DNA of 64,000 bases from Ilex aquifolium (lineage: Eukaryota; Streptophyta; Magnoliopsida; Aquifoliales; Aquifoliaceae), in the NCBI GenBank assembly GCA_951799425.1, contig OX637403.1, positions 25,262,811 to 25,326,810 of the forward strand, read 5' to 3'. Under the pieces are notes generated by a model. That model saw only the letters and a list, made by a program, of their open reading frames with translations. It did no database searches and was not told the DNA's origin. Position numbers and translations under genes: made by a program. Numbering within the stretch: the first letter of the stretch is position 1; the number at the start of each line of letters is the position of its first letter. Shown in pieces: positions 32,888 to 45,854 of the stretch.

Positions 32888-33964
32888 GGGTTAATTACAA
32901 AATGCCCTCTTCAAGTATAAGTCATGTTGCAAAATCAGCTGCTTGTAGTTTCTATTTAAACAATTTACCCCCTAAAGTTTTGGCAAGATTAAATTGACTC
33001 ACAAAATGGATGAGAGATATAAAACTCCTAAAATAACCTCAACTTTTAATATATTCTCTTTCTTCTCTTCCTACCCAACACATTAAAACACAAAGCCCTA
33101 AAGAATACATAACCCCAACCTCTTTCTCTACTTTGGCGGCCCCTTCCCCTACTCCAGTTGTACCCCAACCCTCATAGCTAACTCCAACAGCCCTTCACCT
33201 CCATCTCCAACGCTGTTAGTAGGCAGTCCCTCACCTCTATCCCCAACAAGGTCTCTTTCAAACCAGCAACACCATTCCCCGACGTCCATTGGCGAGAAAC
33301 ACCAATGCTACCCACCAATTCCTTATCGACATCGCTGCCAGTGGCTCCAAAACACCATCCCCAAACACCAACCAACCAAATAAAAAAAAAATTGTGAGAA
33401 AAAGAGAACAGGTCATTGTGAATGCTCCAAACATTTCTAACCCTCATCATCGCTTCCAATGTAGCACAGTTGCCACTAATTAAGCTTTGATTCCCCTCTT
33501 TAGCACCTAACTTGCATAAGAGCTCTAATTCCATCCAATCCATTTCGATTAGATCAAAATCCCAAAAAAAAGTTGTGAACTACTGGGCGACTGTAGTTAG
33601 GCTCAATGGAAGGGGTGGAAGGGAGCGAAGGTCAGGGAGGGAGATGGGTTATCGAAAGGGTGTTGCCTAAAATGGGTTTTTAGGGGAAATGATCTGGTAC
33701 CTGGAGGGTTGGTGGGAATTGAACAATATTGGTGTTGAGATATTTTTCAATTTTTTTTAGTTAGAAAATAAGGGATCAAAAGGGTAAATATGTCTTTTAA
33801 TGGAATTTAAGCTCACGTCTGTCCATTTTTTATAGTAAAAGTTAATGGCAATGGGTTAATTGATGTAATTACAAACTTGAGGGGGGCAAATTGTTTAAAT
33901 TGAAACCACAAGGAGCTGATTGTAACATGACTTATACTTGGAGGGGGCATTTTGTAATTAATCC
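32888..33964. mobile_element. Non-autonomous MULE 390 bp upstream of AP4E
   Basis: A 1,077 bp element starting gggttaattacaaaatgccc and ending gggcattttgtaattaatcc, flanked by a perfect 9 bp duplication taaaaataa (32879-32887, 33965-33973). The inverted repeats are about 90 bp. The interior (33060-33760) is more GC-rich than the ends and not MULE-like, so it could be captured host sequence, but I recognise no gene in it. Insertion this close to the AP4E start puts it in that gene's promoter. Confidence 0.88.
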
Positions 33965-34353
33965 TAAAAATAATATAGGATAAGAAAGAATAAAGGTGTA
34001 AAAAACAAAAGAAAAAAATCCACCACGTGCAACCACGTGTTACTAGTAAAGCAGATGGTGTCGAATAAGCCACACACCATCCACAGTCCTACTTCTACAC
34101 CAAGTCTGGTGTTTTTCAACCCCACCCACGGGTAACTCTCTCTCTCTCCGTTCCACTGTATATTCTCCCTCTCATGTAGATCTTCGTTTGCTCCGTAGTA
34201 GAGTCCCACTCTGTGTCCCAGTCTCCCAGACCATTATTTCCTACAGTTTCCTACGATCCCCATACGTTATTCACATTCAAACCTTAAACCCAGAAACTCT
34301 ACAGAATTCAAACGCTAAAGACCCAATTTCAAACACTAATCCCAAATAACAAG

Positions 34354-37300
34354 ATGGAGCAATTGAAAACAATCGGTAGGGAGCTCGCAATGGGCTCCCA
34401 AGGGGGGTTCGGACAGTCTAAAGAATTTCTGGACCTCGTAAAATCAATCGGTGAAACTCGTTCCAAAGCCGAAGAGGATCGAATAGTCCTCCATGAGGTC
34501 GAAACCCTAAAACGTCGAATCGCCGAGCCTGAGATCCCTAAAGGAAAGCTCAAAGAGTACATAATTCGCCTCGTTTACATTGAGATGCTAGGCCATGACG
34601 CCTCTTTTGGGTACATACACGCTGTTAAAATGACCCACGACGAGAATTTACACCTAAAACGAACTGGGTATTTGGCGGTGACACTGTTCTTGAACGAGGA
34701 CCATGATTTGATTATATTGATTGTGAATACGATTCAGAAGGACTTGAAATCAGACAATTATTTGGTGGTCTGTGCGGCTTTGAATGCGGTGTGTAAGTTG
34801 ATCAATGAGGAGACTATTCCTGCAGTCTTGCCCCAGGTGGTTGAGCTCTTGAGGCACCAAAAAGAAGCGGTAAGGAAGAAGGCAGTAATGGCGCTTCATC
34901 GGTTTTATCAGCGGTCGTCTTCTTCGGTTACCCATCTTGTCTCCAATTTCCGAAAAGTATGTCCTTTTTGCACAGCCTCTGTGTGTGTGGGGTAGTTGTT
35001 GACAATGTAAGGGATATAATCGTGTCTGCATTGCACAATGAACTTCCAAAGCATATATTTCCATTAAATAACAGTTTAGCGTGATTATTCTTTTTAATTA
35101 TGAGCTGGGCAGTGAAAAGGATTTAACTGCCACATTGGGTATCTTTATAAGGATTTTTTATCAATTTTGTGTGTACTATGCGGTGAAGAGGGATTAGAAG
35201 AACGCAATGGGACCAATTGGAAATTACGGGGTCCGAAATTGAGTATTGATGTCAATAATGACGATTATCTATAATATGGGTCCTTTTTTTAGTGGATTTA
35301 ATGTATGCTTATGATTTAGTACCATAGATTCCATTGTAGACACTGGAGCAATTTAATTTCACTCAATGACAAGACTTGCACCTCTTCACTCTCTGATTGT
35401 CTGGAGGGTATCTTGCTATAAACCAATCATAAGGGATGTTGATGTTCTCTCTGCTAAACTATATACGTAAACTACTTACAGAAGAATTTATTTGTAAGCT
35501 AAAGTTTAGTTGACTTAACTCAGTATATTTGTAAGTAACTTATTCTGTAATATATTCCTAAAAGAGAATTCAAATGTTACTTGCTTTTGAGACTGATAAT
35601 TTTTAAAATCTTAAAAAAATTTATTGTTGCAGATGCTTTGTGATAATGATCCAGGGGTTATGGGTGCGGCACTTTACCCTCTCTTTGATCTTATCACAAT
35701 TGATGTAAATTCTTACAAGGATTTAGTCATCAGCTTTGTTAACATTCTTAAGCAAGTAGCTGAACGTAGATTACCGAAGAGTTATGATTACCATCAGATG
35801 CCTGCTCCATTCATTCAGGTATGCCACGTACATATTCTTTTTCTGTATCTCAGATTCTTTTATCTGTCAAACAATGTTTGTTATAAAGAGTTCTTGCACA
35901 GGAATAATTAAGGAGATGATCACATTCCTTCAGAAAACTTGTCAAAGATTGGTTGACTTGATAAAAAGGATTTTTTTACTTGACTGTCTTAATGCAAAAT
36001 TGTTGCATGAAACACTGCAATTCACCGAAGTTTGTAATTTTTATTGTCTGTTTGCCAGAATTTCTATCTATAGATGGACGTGTGCCTTCTTAAGGGTTGA
36101 TAATGTTGGAAGCATGCATAGGTTATTGTGCTTTTGTTGTTTCATCTTTCTGAATATTTCTTGAGATTGGTATCAAGAATGTTATCTCCTTTTCCTTATT
36201 CTATTTTTTTTTTTCCTTTGGTAAGTAGGCTTTTTAAGGGTAGCAATAAACGAAGAAAAAGAAGTATGTGTAACCAAGAAAAAGAACTAACAACAAGTTG
36301 CTTGGAGCCTAACACAAACAAGGTCTGCATTTTTACACTGCAGTACAGGGAAAAAGGAACAAATGCTTTCATCCCAACCAACACACACAACTCAAGGTTG
36401 AAAAAGAATAGCATGGACATTAGCAGCAAGTGACTTCCAACAAACTAAGGAGCGGATTCTAAAAAAATATTTTAGGAATGAGTAAAAGAAAATAAGCATA
36501 TGTGAAATTATCTTTCAAACTTAAAGGGAACTTTGCCAGAAGTAACGATAATCAGTGATTTATTTTTAGAGGTGCCATAGGGAACTTTAGCAATGGGATT
36601 GTTACTTTGCCCCTCCCTGTTATGCACTTGTTCCTTAATGTGGAAAGAATTACCCGTTTTCCTTGAATTTTCTTCACTTTGAAGGGCAAGCCTTCTGGAT
36701 GTCATTCAAATGAGTGCTGAGCAGAGTTTGAATATTGAGACAATTTTGGGGTTTTAGCTCTTTGATACTGATATTGCATCATGATTACTCGATTTTTTAG
36801 ACAGCTTTTGCAGATATATAAAAACACTTAACTAAAGGTGCCACAGGGGATGCAAAAAGAAGGAACTAAGCGAAACTCACTTAAAGACTCGCGGCTCCTA
36901 AGAAATCAATAATTGAAGGATTTTCCCTTAAAAGGATTTTTGACTGGCAGATCTGATATCAACTCTTGCAAATGCAGTCGATATTGACAGTAGCAGAGTA
37001 GTCTTATAAGAATGGGTTGGGGAAACCTCTCGATTTGTAAATATATCTTTGAAGTAGTTGGAACTTTTTAACAGGTGGGCCATATCATAAAAGGGATGCA
37101 GAGTTTCTAATTACAGGGGAAACTTTTGCTTCTTGGTTTTAATGGCGGCTGAAGTAGTAAAATTGATCTAAGTTAGTTGATATGTTAACTTTTTGAATGT
37201 CGGTTTTGTCTCACAAACATTGTTATGTCCTTATGTTTCTCTTTACATATTTTTCTCGGTGTTAACTGCTAAGGATATGAAAATGCTATGGCAAGGTGAA

Positions 37301-40069
37301 CGTCTCCATCTTGAGGAAAAACTTTACTTCTACTATTGTTATTCGTTAACTGTATTGCTTATTTATTTTTGTATTTGTGGATCTTGATCACATTCATGTG
37401 ACAATTATTCCTTTTTATGCAGATCAAGTTGCTAAAAATTCTGGCCGTACTGGGGAATGGAGACAAGCAGGCTAGCGAAGACATGTATACTGTTGTGGGT
37501 GATACTATGAGAAAGTGTGATTCAACAAGTAATATAGGAAATGCTGTGCTTTATGAGTGCATATGCTGTGTTTCCTCTTTACATCCAAACCCTAAATTAT
37601 TAGAATCTGCAGCTGATGCAATTTCCAAATTTTTGAAGGTTTGTTTTATGCAGCTTATGCATATGTTCGGGTTTTTGTATGCTTTGACTCATTAAATACA
37701 TTCTTATCTGGTGGGCAGAGTGATAGTCATAATCTCAAATATATGGGTATTGATGCTCTTGGTCGATTGATAAAGATAAGTCCAGAAATTGCTGAAAAAC
37801 ATCAACTGGCTGTTATTGATTGCTTAGAGGTAAGAGACAATATTTTTCCTCAAAGGAGTGTTGAATGACTACTACTTGAGTTTATGGGGTTATTGGAGGT
37901 GTCCACTGGCCAATGTTCTTAATCGCACTTGTTTCAGTCTACACTAAGTGATTTGTTTAAATGAGTTCATCGCCTGTGTTTGATGATTTATGATACAGGA
38001 CCCAGATGATACGCTAAAGCGAAAAACCTTTGAGTTGCTGTATAAAATGACGAAGTCCTCCAACGTGGAAGTGATTGTGGACCGTATGATTGACTACATG
38101 ATAAGAATCAATGACAATCATTACAAAACTGAAATAGCATCCAGATGCGTTGAACTTGCGGAGCAATTTGCGCCAAGCAACCAATGGTTTATTCAGGTGC
38201 TTTTTTGTTTTTGGTTGCAATTTTCGCTTCAGATTGTATGCTGATAACTTCATATGTTTGCTTTCTAAAACTACTAATGGTCAGCTTCTCCCAACTTGTT
38301 TACCTTACAGACCATGAATAAAGTCTTCGAGCATTCTGGGGATTTAGTGAATATTAAGGTGGCACATAACTTGATGCGGTTAATTGCAGAGGGATTTGGA
38401 GGGGATGATGGTACTGCAGATAATCAGCTGAGATTGTCTGCTGTATGTTTCCTGATAAATTTTATTTCTTGCTTTTAATCCATATATTTTGGGCCTCTTT
38501 CAGTTATCTATCTATTTTTTTCCCTCTACATTAATGTGGCAGCTCCCACATTTGTAGTTGGCTTGACGTTCATGTAATGATCATCAAGTTCCATTATTGG
38601 GCTATTTTGCTGTGTTTGCAACACTATTCTGATGGACTTATATGTTGGATGCCTATATCCCCCTTTTTGGAGCGTGTAAAGGGTGGTAGCAATGGAATCC
38701 AGGCAACCCCTATGAAAGAAAATGAAAGAGTGTTGTGTCAGCACTTAGTACCTAGAGTTGTATATCCAAGTACAGATGCTATGGAAGCAAGATAGCTAGT
38801 TGGTTTTCCATAACTATTCAGGGTTGCTAGGTTACTCCCTAAATTAGTAGTTTAAAAGCTAAATCAAAGTGACATATTTTTCGGGAACTTTGATGCTTCT
38901 TGAAACAATTTAATAAATAGATTCTTTTTTCTTTTTTTTTGATTTGGTAATGGAGTCTCAATACAGTTGGATAAACCTAAATTATTTTTTGTCAATCATC
39001 CACACTTCGTAGTGTTGTTTGTCTTCCAAATTACATTATGCCATTGCAATATGTGAGCACTGATTTAACTTGATAAAGCCTTTGTTCTTTACTTGATTTT
39101 CATATCATACCTCTAGTCCGGATTGGGTCCTGGTGGTATACAATGCACTAGATCCAGGTGATGGCCTATATCCTGGTGCATTATCCAACACTTATTATTA
39201 TCTGGTTGATTAATTGGCATGTGTACTGGAGACTGGAATCTAGTTTGGACCTTTGCTGTATAATACTGTAGATCAAGATGTTAGCACATGATATGAACCT
39301 CACTGTGTTTTCTCTCTGTACTCCACGATCGGATCCTCTAATTGGAATTGGCCCCAGTTTACATATTGGTATTTTCAAATTGTTGGAAGATGCCCTAGAC
39401 CATGTTCTATGCCGCTTAACCTTCCACTTTCAATCTAGAGTAACAATCAAGAGATTGCAATAAACTCTCTCTCTCTCTTTCTCCATACCTGCGATATCAA
39501 CATTCTCTTCAATTCCTTCTTTCTCAGTTTTCGTTCTCTTCAAGATTTTTAAAACCTTTCGGTTTTTCAGGTTCTCACTCTTGTCTTCTTGTAAGTGTAT
39601 ATGTTCACTTACAATTGCGAGTACATCTGGAAGCTTAAATGAGTTTCAATATAATCTGAATCATTTGTCTTTTCTTTTAAGCTGATTTTCTCAAATTAAT
39701 TTGTTACGAAACTTTCAGGCATTGGAGTACTCGAGGTAAGTCCCCTCCCCTTTCCTTCCCCCTCCCCCAAAAAAAAAAAATAAAGAAAGAAAGAAAGGAA
39801 AAACTTGAGGCCCCTCGCCTTTCTCTCCTGTTTCCTTTGATCATTGTGTACTTTGGGATAGTAATTCCAATTATTGTTCAATCAAAAAACAATATTATAA
39901 CCCTTTCTTGATTCAACTCTGCAATTCTAAATTTGAGTTTCAACTTTCCAGGCCAGACCACCTAAATTTTGAGCATCAAGCATGTGATCCTCTCTCCTTT
40001 TCAGTTTGGAGACATTGTTTGCGTCCTAATATCGTGTTCCACCTCTCGAGATCAACAAGCATTTTATTT

Positions 40070-40114
<45 letters not shown>

Positions 40115-43100
40115 TCTCGCAATAGCTAAAGTTTGAGGACAAATACTTTGGCCTTTTAAAAAAAAAATTTCTTTTATTTGTATGTTACTTAACTCTTGTG
40201 ATCTTTTCTCTCCTACCCAGTCCTCTTCTTTCTCCCTGCCATGGCCTCAGTCTTATTTTGCTTATCGGTGTCATTTATGCAGCTCACAATTGTTACAATT
40301 CTAGTGTGTTTTTTTTTTCCTTGTCTTCCCTTTGGTTAAATACATCAATTAGTGTAGTCCTGGGTGAACATTTTCTGGTTCCAATTTTCTTCTGTTCTAA
40401 TGTGTAATATTTTCTTGGGTCAGGTGGAGTCATATTTGCGCATTGTTGGAGAGCCTAAACTTCCATGCACATTTCTTCAAGTAAGTTCTGTCTTATATAG
40501 GTTTCACCTTTCATATTTGTTCCGTACAACAAAATTTCCGTAAACGCACACTTCTCTAGTTATCTAATGTGATAGTTTTGAGTTTCAGGTCATTTGTTGG
40601 GTCTTAGGGGAATATGGAACCGCTGATGGGAGGTATTCTGCCTCATATATCTCTGGGAAGCTGTGTGATGTGGCAGAGGCACATTCAAGCGATGACACTG
40701 TCAAGGTATCAATGAATTTTTTTCTGTTCCTGAAAATAGGGGACGCATAATTCATTGGCTGACCCAGTGGGGTTTTCTGTTTCTAACGTGAACTTTGTAC
40801 TACTATGGAGATGCATTTGAGCTTCTATTGAGATGGGTAGAATGCTTTGCTTTCAATTCTGCTATCAAAAAGTGTGGGAATTGTTTAAAGGAAATGGGAG
40901 TGTGTGGGAATTGTAAAAGGGCAAATATCCAACTTGAATGTTTGTGCACTTGAGTGTGTTATGATAGTTTGTAGTTGAAGATGTGTTTAAAACAGTAGAT
41001 TTTATAGGTTATTGTTGAATTGAATTTCGCTGCAACTGAAGCTTTTTTTGCTTATTTTTTGAAGGCATATGCAGTAACGGCACTTCTGAAAATTTACTCT
41101 TTTGAAATAGCAGCTGGGAGAAAATTGGAAATGCTGCCTGAGGTAAGTAACCCTTAACCATATTTGGTTTGCCCTGTCATCCAACTCTATTTCTGTACTT
41201 AAGAAGTTGAGTACATGTGGCTATGTGCTGCATTTTAGCTTTGAGTCTAGCCTTTTGTGCTAATTGAAGCTTGTTCACTGTTTTTGGGTCAGAACACATT
41301 TTGATGAGATTGTATCCCATACTATTTAATTTTTTTTTTACAGCTTTATTTCCTTGTAGTAATGATAAATATCTGTCTTCATTTTTTCTCTTTACTGGCT
41401 ATTTCTACGATCCTAATTATCTCCCACTTGGCTGTATTTTTCTACTTAACGTTGGTTGAAGATGGGGATTTGTAGTTCTCATTAATTGGTCTATGAGTGC
41501 AACGGTGCAGTCCAGTTAGTTCAAAACATGTAAGAAGGTATATGCGTTGATGGTTCTTTATTATTATTTTTTTCATAGATTAATATGTGACCTGGGTATT
41601 TTGTCTTTTTGCCTTTTGGGATAGAGTTGGTGTTACTGTTAATACCTTACTATGTTCTTTCCACTTGACGGGATGGTCTGGAAGCAAATGTGTGGTCCCC
41701 AATGTATGTTTTTGTGCATTTTGGATGGATAAAAATGGTCAAAATTTTCTCGACAATGTACTTATTTTTCAAGATGAAGCCCTTGCTGCCAAAGTAACTT
41801 TTTTTTTTGGTGATATCCCCTAGATTTTTTTTAGCTCTTTCTTTGCTTTCTCTAGATTTGCTTTCCTTGTTGCAGGTTTTGAGCATATCTCATGTGTGCT
41901 TGGACTTATGTATTTTGTGATAAGATATAGTTATTTGTCAAAGTGGAAAAACGAGAAAAAGAATTTTTAGGGACTCAATATTCCATAATTAAGAGTTGAT
42001 ATATCACTTTGGTTCGGATAAGCTTTGGACAATGAGTTGCATTTGCATGCAGATTCGAGTTTTTCTTGAAGTTCAGTTTTTTTCTTTTTTAAGGCTGTGA
42101 GTTGGCCATTAACTGGTGAAATGTTTGGTAGTGGAGAATGAGTATTAAAATGATTAGGTAGTGATAAATTGTGAAAATTATAAAGGGCTGAAGGAACCAG
42201 TCCATGACTTGACATCGGTAGAATGCTACCTCCAATTCCCTGTATGTTCGATAGAGCTAGAGCAAGCAAGTCTTAGGGAGGAGACGCCCGCGCAAGGACC
42301 TCCATTCTCATTAGGAGGTCGAATGGGCTGAATAATACTAGAATATTGCTCTCCATCTTCCCACCACCCAATACCCACCAAAAAAAAAAAAAAAAAACAA
42401 AGAAAAAATGACAAATGAACTGGTGTTTCTTGGAATGAAGAATTTTTGAGAATAAAACAAATAGAATGGTAGTGACTGCATCCTTGTTTGTGTGATGGAA
42501 ATTATCAGAAGTTCGTCTCGAGTTGATTGGAGAATTGATGCATGCAATTTCAAGGTGACGAATGGGGAAAAAATTGTTTAAGAAGTTGGTATAAGCGGGT
42601 TTCAGGGATAAACTTCTTATGTGAAAGACATTTGACTCTGCTAAGTAGTATTTTCAACAATTTGAAGTAAGGATTCATTATACTTGGATACCCCAGGGGC
42701 TTATGGGCTGTATATACATACCTATTTAGTAAATTGCACACGAGAGTTGAAGTTTTTCCCTTGGTGGTATGGGTGTTTGCTGATGAAGGTCCAGGAAACT
42801 TGGCACGAATCTGAAATTATTTAAAAATTATGAAAATTTCCTTCTCGTGTTTCAGTAAAATATCTGAGCTGTAATTTATTTGGAGTCTTTTCAGCAGGTA
42901 TGGTGGGGAAATAAGGGAACATTGGTTGTTATTGTTGTGTTCTTAATTCAAAAACTTCTCCTGCAACTAATCTTTTGGGAGCATACTAATTAGTTGTTCT
43001 CGCGTGTGGATCTTTGAGGTATTTCTGAATTCTATTATCTGGACATTTCTTCTGCAACTTTTATGGAAGTACTCTAACTATATATTTGCATGATGTCAAA

Positions 43101-45755
43101 TAGTCAAGTAGCTGTGAGGGTGACGTTTCATGAAAAAAATCCTAGGTGTATAAAGATCTCTCTTGGATGCAAATTTTTAATACGGTGTCTAATCCTTGGG
43201 CCTAGTCAAGGTTGTTATAGAATGTGTTGTGTTACTTCTTTGAGAGTTATTCAGTCGATTGGTTGGTCACGAAAAAATTCTACTTTTATATGCATAGTAT
43301 TATGTATAAATTGTTGCCTTGTTTCTCTTATTCAGTGGGTAATTTTGTTGTTTAAGATAAACATGTTAGGTCCAAATACATATGCATGATTACAAAGATA
43401 TGTTTTCATATTATAAGCAATATGCCTGTCAGTGTGTTTTTTAATTAGCATCATAAGAACCTCACTTGGTTAAGATATTTTGACCAATAAAGAACTTCTC
43501 AAAATTTCTTCCTTTGCTGCAGTGCCAATCCTTGATTGAAGAATTATCCGTGTCCCACTCAACAGATCTGCAGCAACGTGCTTATGAACTTCAAGCAGTC
43601 GTTGGTTTGGATGCTCATGCTATTGAGGATATAATGCCACTGGATGCAAGTTGTGAAGACATTGAGGTCATCTTTATGTCTGAATCAATCTAGTTCTTCT
43701 AAAAATCACTTTCGGGATAATTGTCCCATTGGTATTCTTCCTGCTCAGCTGAAAGAGATATAGTAGTTAGATTACCTTGTTTGAGTTCAGTGACTTCACA
43801 AAATTATTCCGAGTGTTTAATGCTTGAGTTTGTTGTGTTACCATGGGCCTGTTTCCATGCCTTATAGCAGTGGTCTATGTTCCATGTATCAATGAATGCC
43901 ACCCCTGTTATACTTGGCAGATTCTTATACTAGGTCAAACAGAAACTATAGGAAGTCATTTTGAAATGGCATGACCATTAAATATCAGATTGTGTGCATA
44001 TTTATTATAAGATTTTGAATCCAATTGATTGATACTCGTCAACTTAGCTGCTATAAATTGCTGTCCGTTGCAAAGTTTACGAGGACTAGTGGATGAGGTT
44101 TAAGCATGATTTTAAGTTTCAATAGTAATTAGATTGCTAGCTGCGTTAAAACTATTATTTTGAGTATTTTTATATTCAAATTAATCAGGTAGAAAGAACT
44201 GAATATGTGCAGCTCGAATTTGTCAGTTTTGCCCAGGTTACTGAAGCATAACATGCCAACAAATTGCGGGTGCATAGTGTATATTTTCTGGCTTTCACTT
44301 GTCGGCTTTTGTGTCTTCTGTTTTGATTGCTTGGCTATATTTGTCTCTTCTTCCTGTTGATTTGCTGTTCCAAACATTTTCAATAAATCTTTCTCTTCGT
44401 GAAACCTCACTTAAGTTGCACTTGTAATTGAGTATTGTGGATCAATAGATAAATATTATATATAAATGATTTTAGTTATTAATTGTTTTCATTTTTTCTC
44501 GGTGTCTGAAAGATCATGAATAGGTTGATATCTTGATGGATGTATTGATGCAGAGCAAGTGCATGGCATGCATTATGCAGTGAACCTAAAAATTGTGTCC
44601 TTTCACACATGTCTACATATGATTGGAATCGTGTTTTATTTTGTTTGTGTTCAGCTTTGCAAACTTGTAACTATCCGTCTACTTGACTTTCTTGTTATGT
44701 TAGATCGTTCTGGTATTCTGAGAGACATCTATAAATTCTTATTCCAGACCAATAAGAGCCTCCCACTTCTCAACAGTTACGTCCAACAGGCATTGGAAAA
44801 GGGGGCTCAGCCCTATATTCCTGAGAGTGAGCGTTCTGGAATCTTAAATATCAGCAACTTTAGAAGCCAAGACCATAATGAAGCTTCAACACATGCTCTT
44901 AAGTTTGAAGCCTATGAGCGTCCAAAGCCCTCCTTGCCATCAAGGACAACTCCTGTTGCTCTAGCATCCTCAACTGAACTTGTTCCACTACCTGAGATAT
45001 CTTATCCTGGTGAGGTCCACCAAGCTGTATCAATGCCATCTTTGGCTGATACGATGTCATCAGAACTCAAGCTACGACTTGATGGGGTTCAAAGGAAGTG
45101 GGGCAGGTCAGCGTACTCTCCTGCGCCATCTACTTCGAACTCTGATTCCCACAGGACTGTGAATGGAGTGACACATGATGTGGTTGGCAGAGTAAACTCA
45201 ACATCACGTGAGATTTCTTATGGTTCAAGAAGGCCGCAAGTTGAGATTTCTCCCGAAAAGCAGAAGCTTGCTGCTTCACTCTTTGGGGGTGCTTCAAAAT
45301 CGGAGAAAAGGCAATCTTCTAGTAGCCATAAGGTTTCAAAGACAAATAGTCATGCAGTGGACAAGTCTCATGGAGCCGAGGTAGCAATTTCTTCTGAAAC
45401 TGCTTCAGTGCAGACAACTCCTCTGCAGCCACCTCCAGACTTGCTTGATTTGGGCGAACCAATTCTTAATAGTAGTGCCGCAGCTGTGGATCCATTCAAG
45501 CAATTGGAAGGTCTTCTTGACCTATCCCAAGATACTTCATCTCTAGACTCTGGTGCAGCTGGTGCTAGCAAAGGGCCTGATATAATGTCACTGTATACAG
45601 GGATGCCTACAAGCGGAGAGAATGATAGTGTTGCAAATGCTCTTTCAAACACCATCGATGATGCTTATATAATTTCTGGGTTCTCAAATGCTGCCAACAG
45701 AATTGCTCATGGAGGAAATATAATCAGTCAACCGAAGCATTTGAGGACGGGCTAA
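34354..45755 (+). CDS. AP4E: AP-4 complex subunit epsilon, with premature stop before the conserved C-terminus
   Basis: Large subunit of the AP-4 adaptor, which sorts cargo at the trans-Golgi network (family knowledge). Eleven exons, all GT/AG: 34354-34956, 35633-35818, 37423-37638, 37719-37829, 37999-38196, 38311-38442, 40424-40480, 40589-40705, 41065-41142, 43523-43666, 44748-45755. All internal joins are phase 0. They give 949 residues; Arabidopsis has about 940. The N-terminus MEQLKTIGRELAMGSQGGFG and the adaptin trunk repeats (EYIIRLVYIEMLGHDASFGY, VICWVLGEYGTADGRYSASY) are diagnostic. The Ser/Pro-rich hinge (with WGRSAYSPAPST) follows. The usual end (...EKDALVRQMGV...NPNLFRDLLG) is present in frame but after a TAA at 45753-45755. 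Introns of 1,981, 2,380 and 1,604 bp hold CT microsatellites and A-runs but no recognised gene. The promoter side has a CT-rich leader near 34138. Confidence 0.93.
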
Positions 45756-45854
45756 AATCCTGAAGATTCTTTGGAAAAGGATGCACTTGTGAGGCAGATG
45801 GGCGTGAATCCTTCAAGTCGGAATCCCAACTTGTTCAGAGACTTGCTTGGCTAA
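45756..45854 (+). other. Conserved AP4E C-terminal codons beyond the in-frame TAA
   Basis: Continuing in the AP4E frame after the TAA are 32 codons ending NPSSRNPNLFRDLLG, then a second TAA at 45852-45854. This matches the conserved plant AP4E terminus (EKDALVRQMGV...NPNLF.DLLG), so it is old coding sequence. A single A-to-T change (AAA to TAA) would explain the stop; an assembly error or unseen splicing is also possible. Confidence 0.85.

Noticed and set aside
42180-42400. Poly(A)-tailed retroposon in AP4E intron 9
   Set aside because: There is an 18-base A run after ccacccaatacccacc, but I could find no matching target duplication or Pol III boxes, so it is not listed as an element.
44559-44747. 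AP4E exon 11 starting at an earlier splice acceptor (near 44654)
   Set aside because: That frame adds residues not found in AP4E relatives. The acceptor at 44746-44747 gives TNKSLPLLNSYVQQ directly after EDIE, matching the family.
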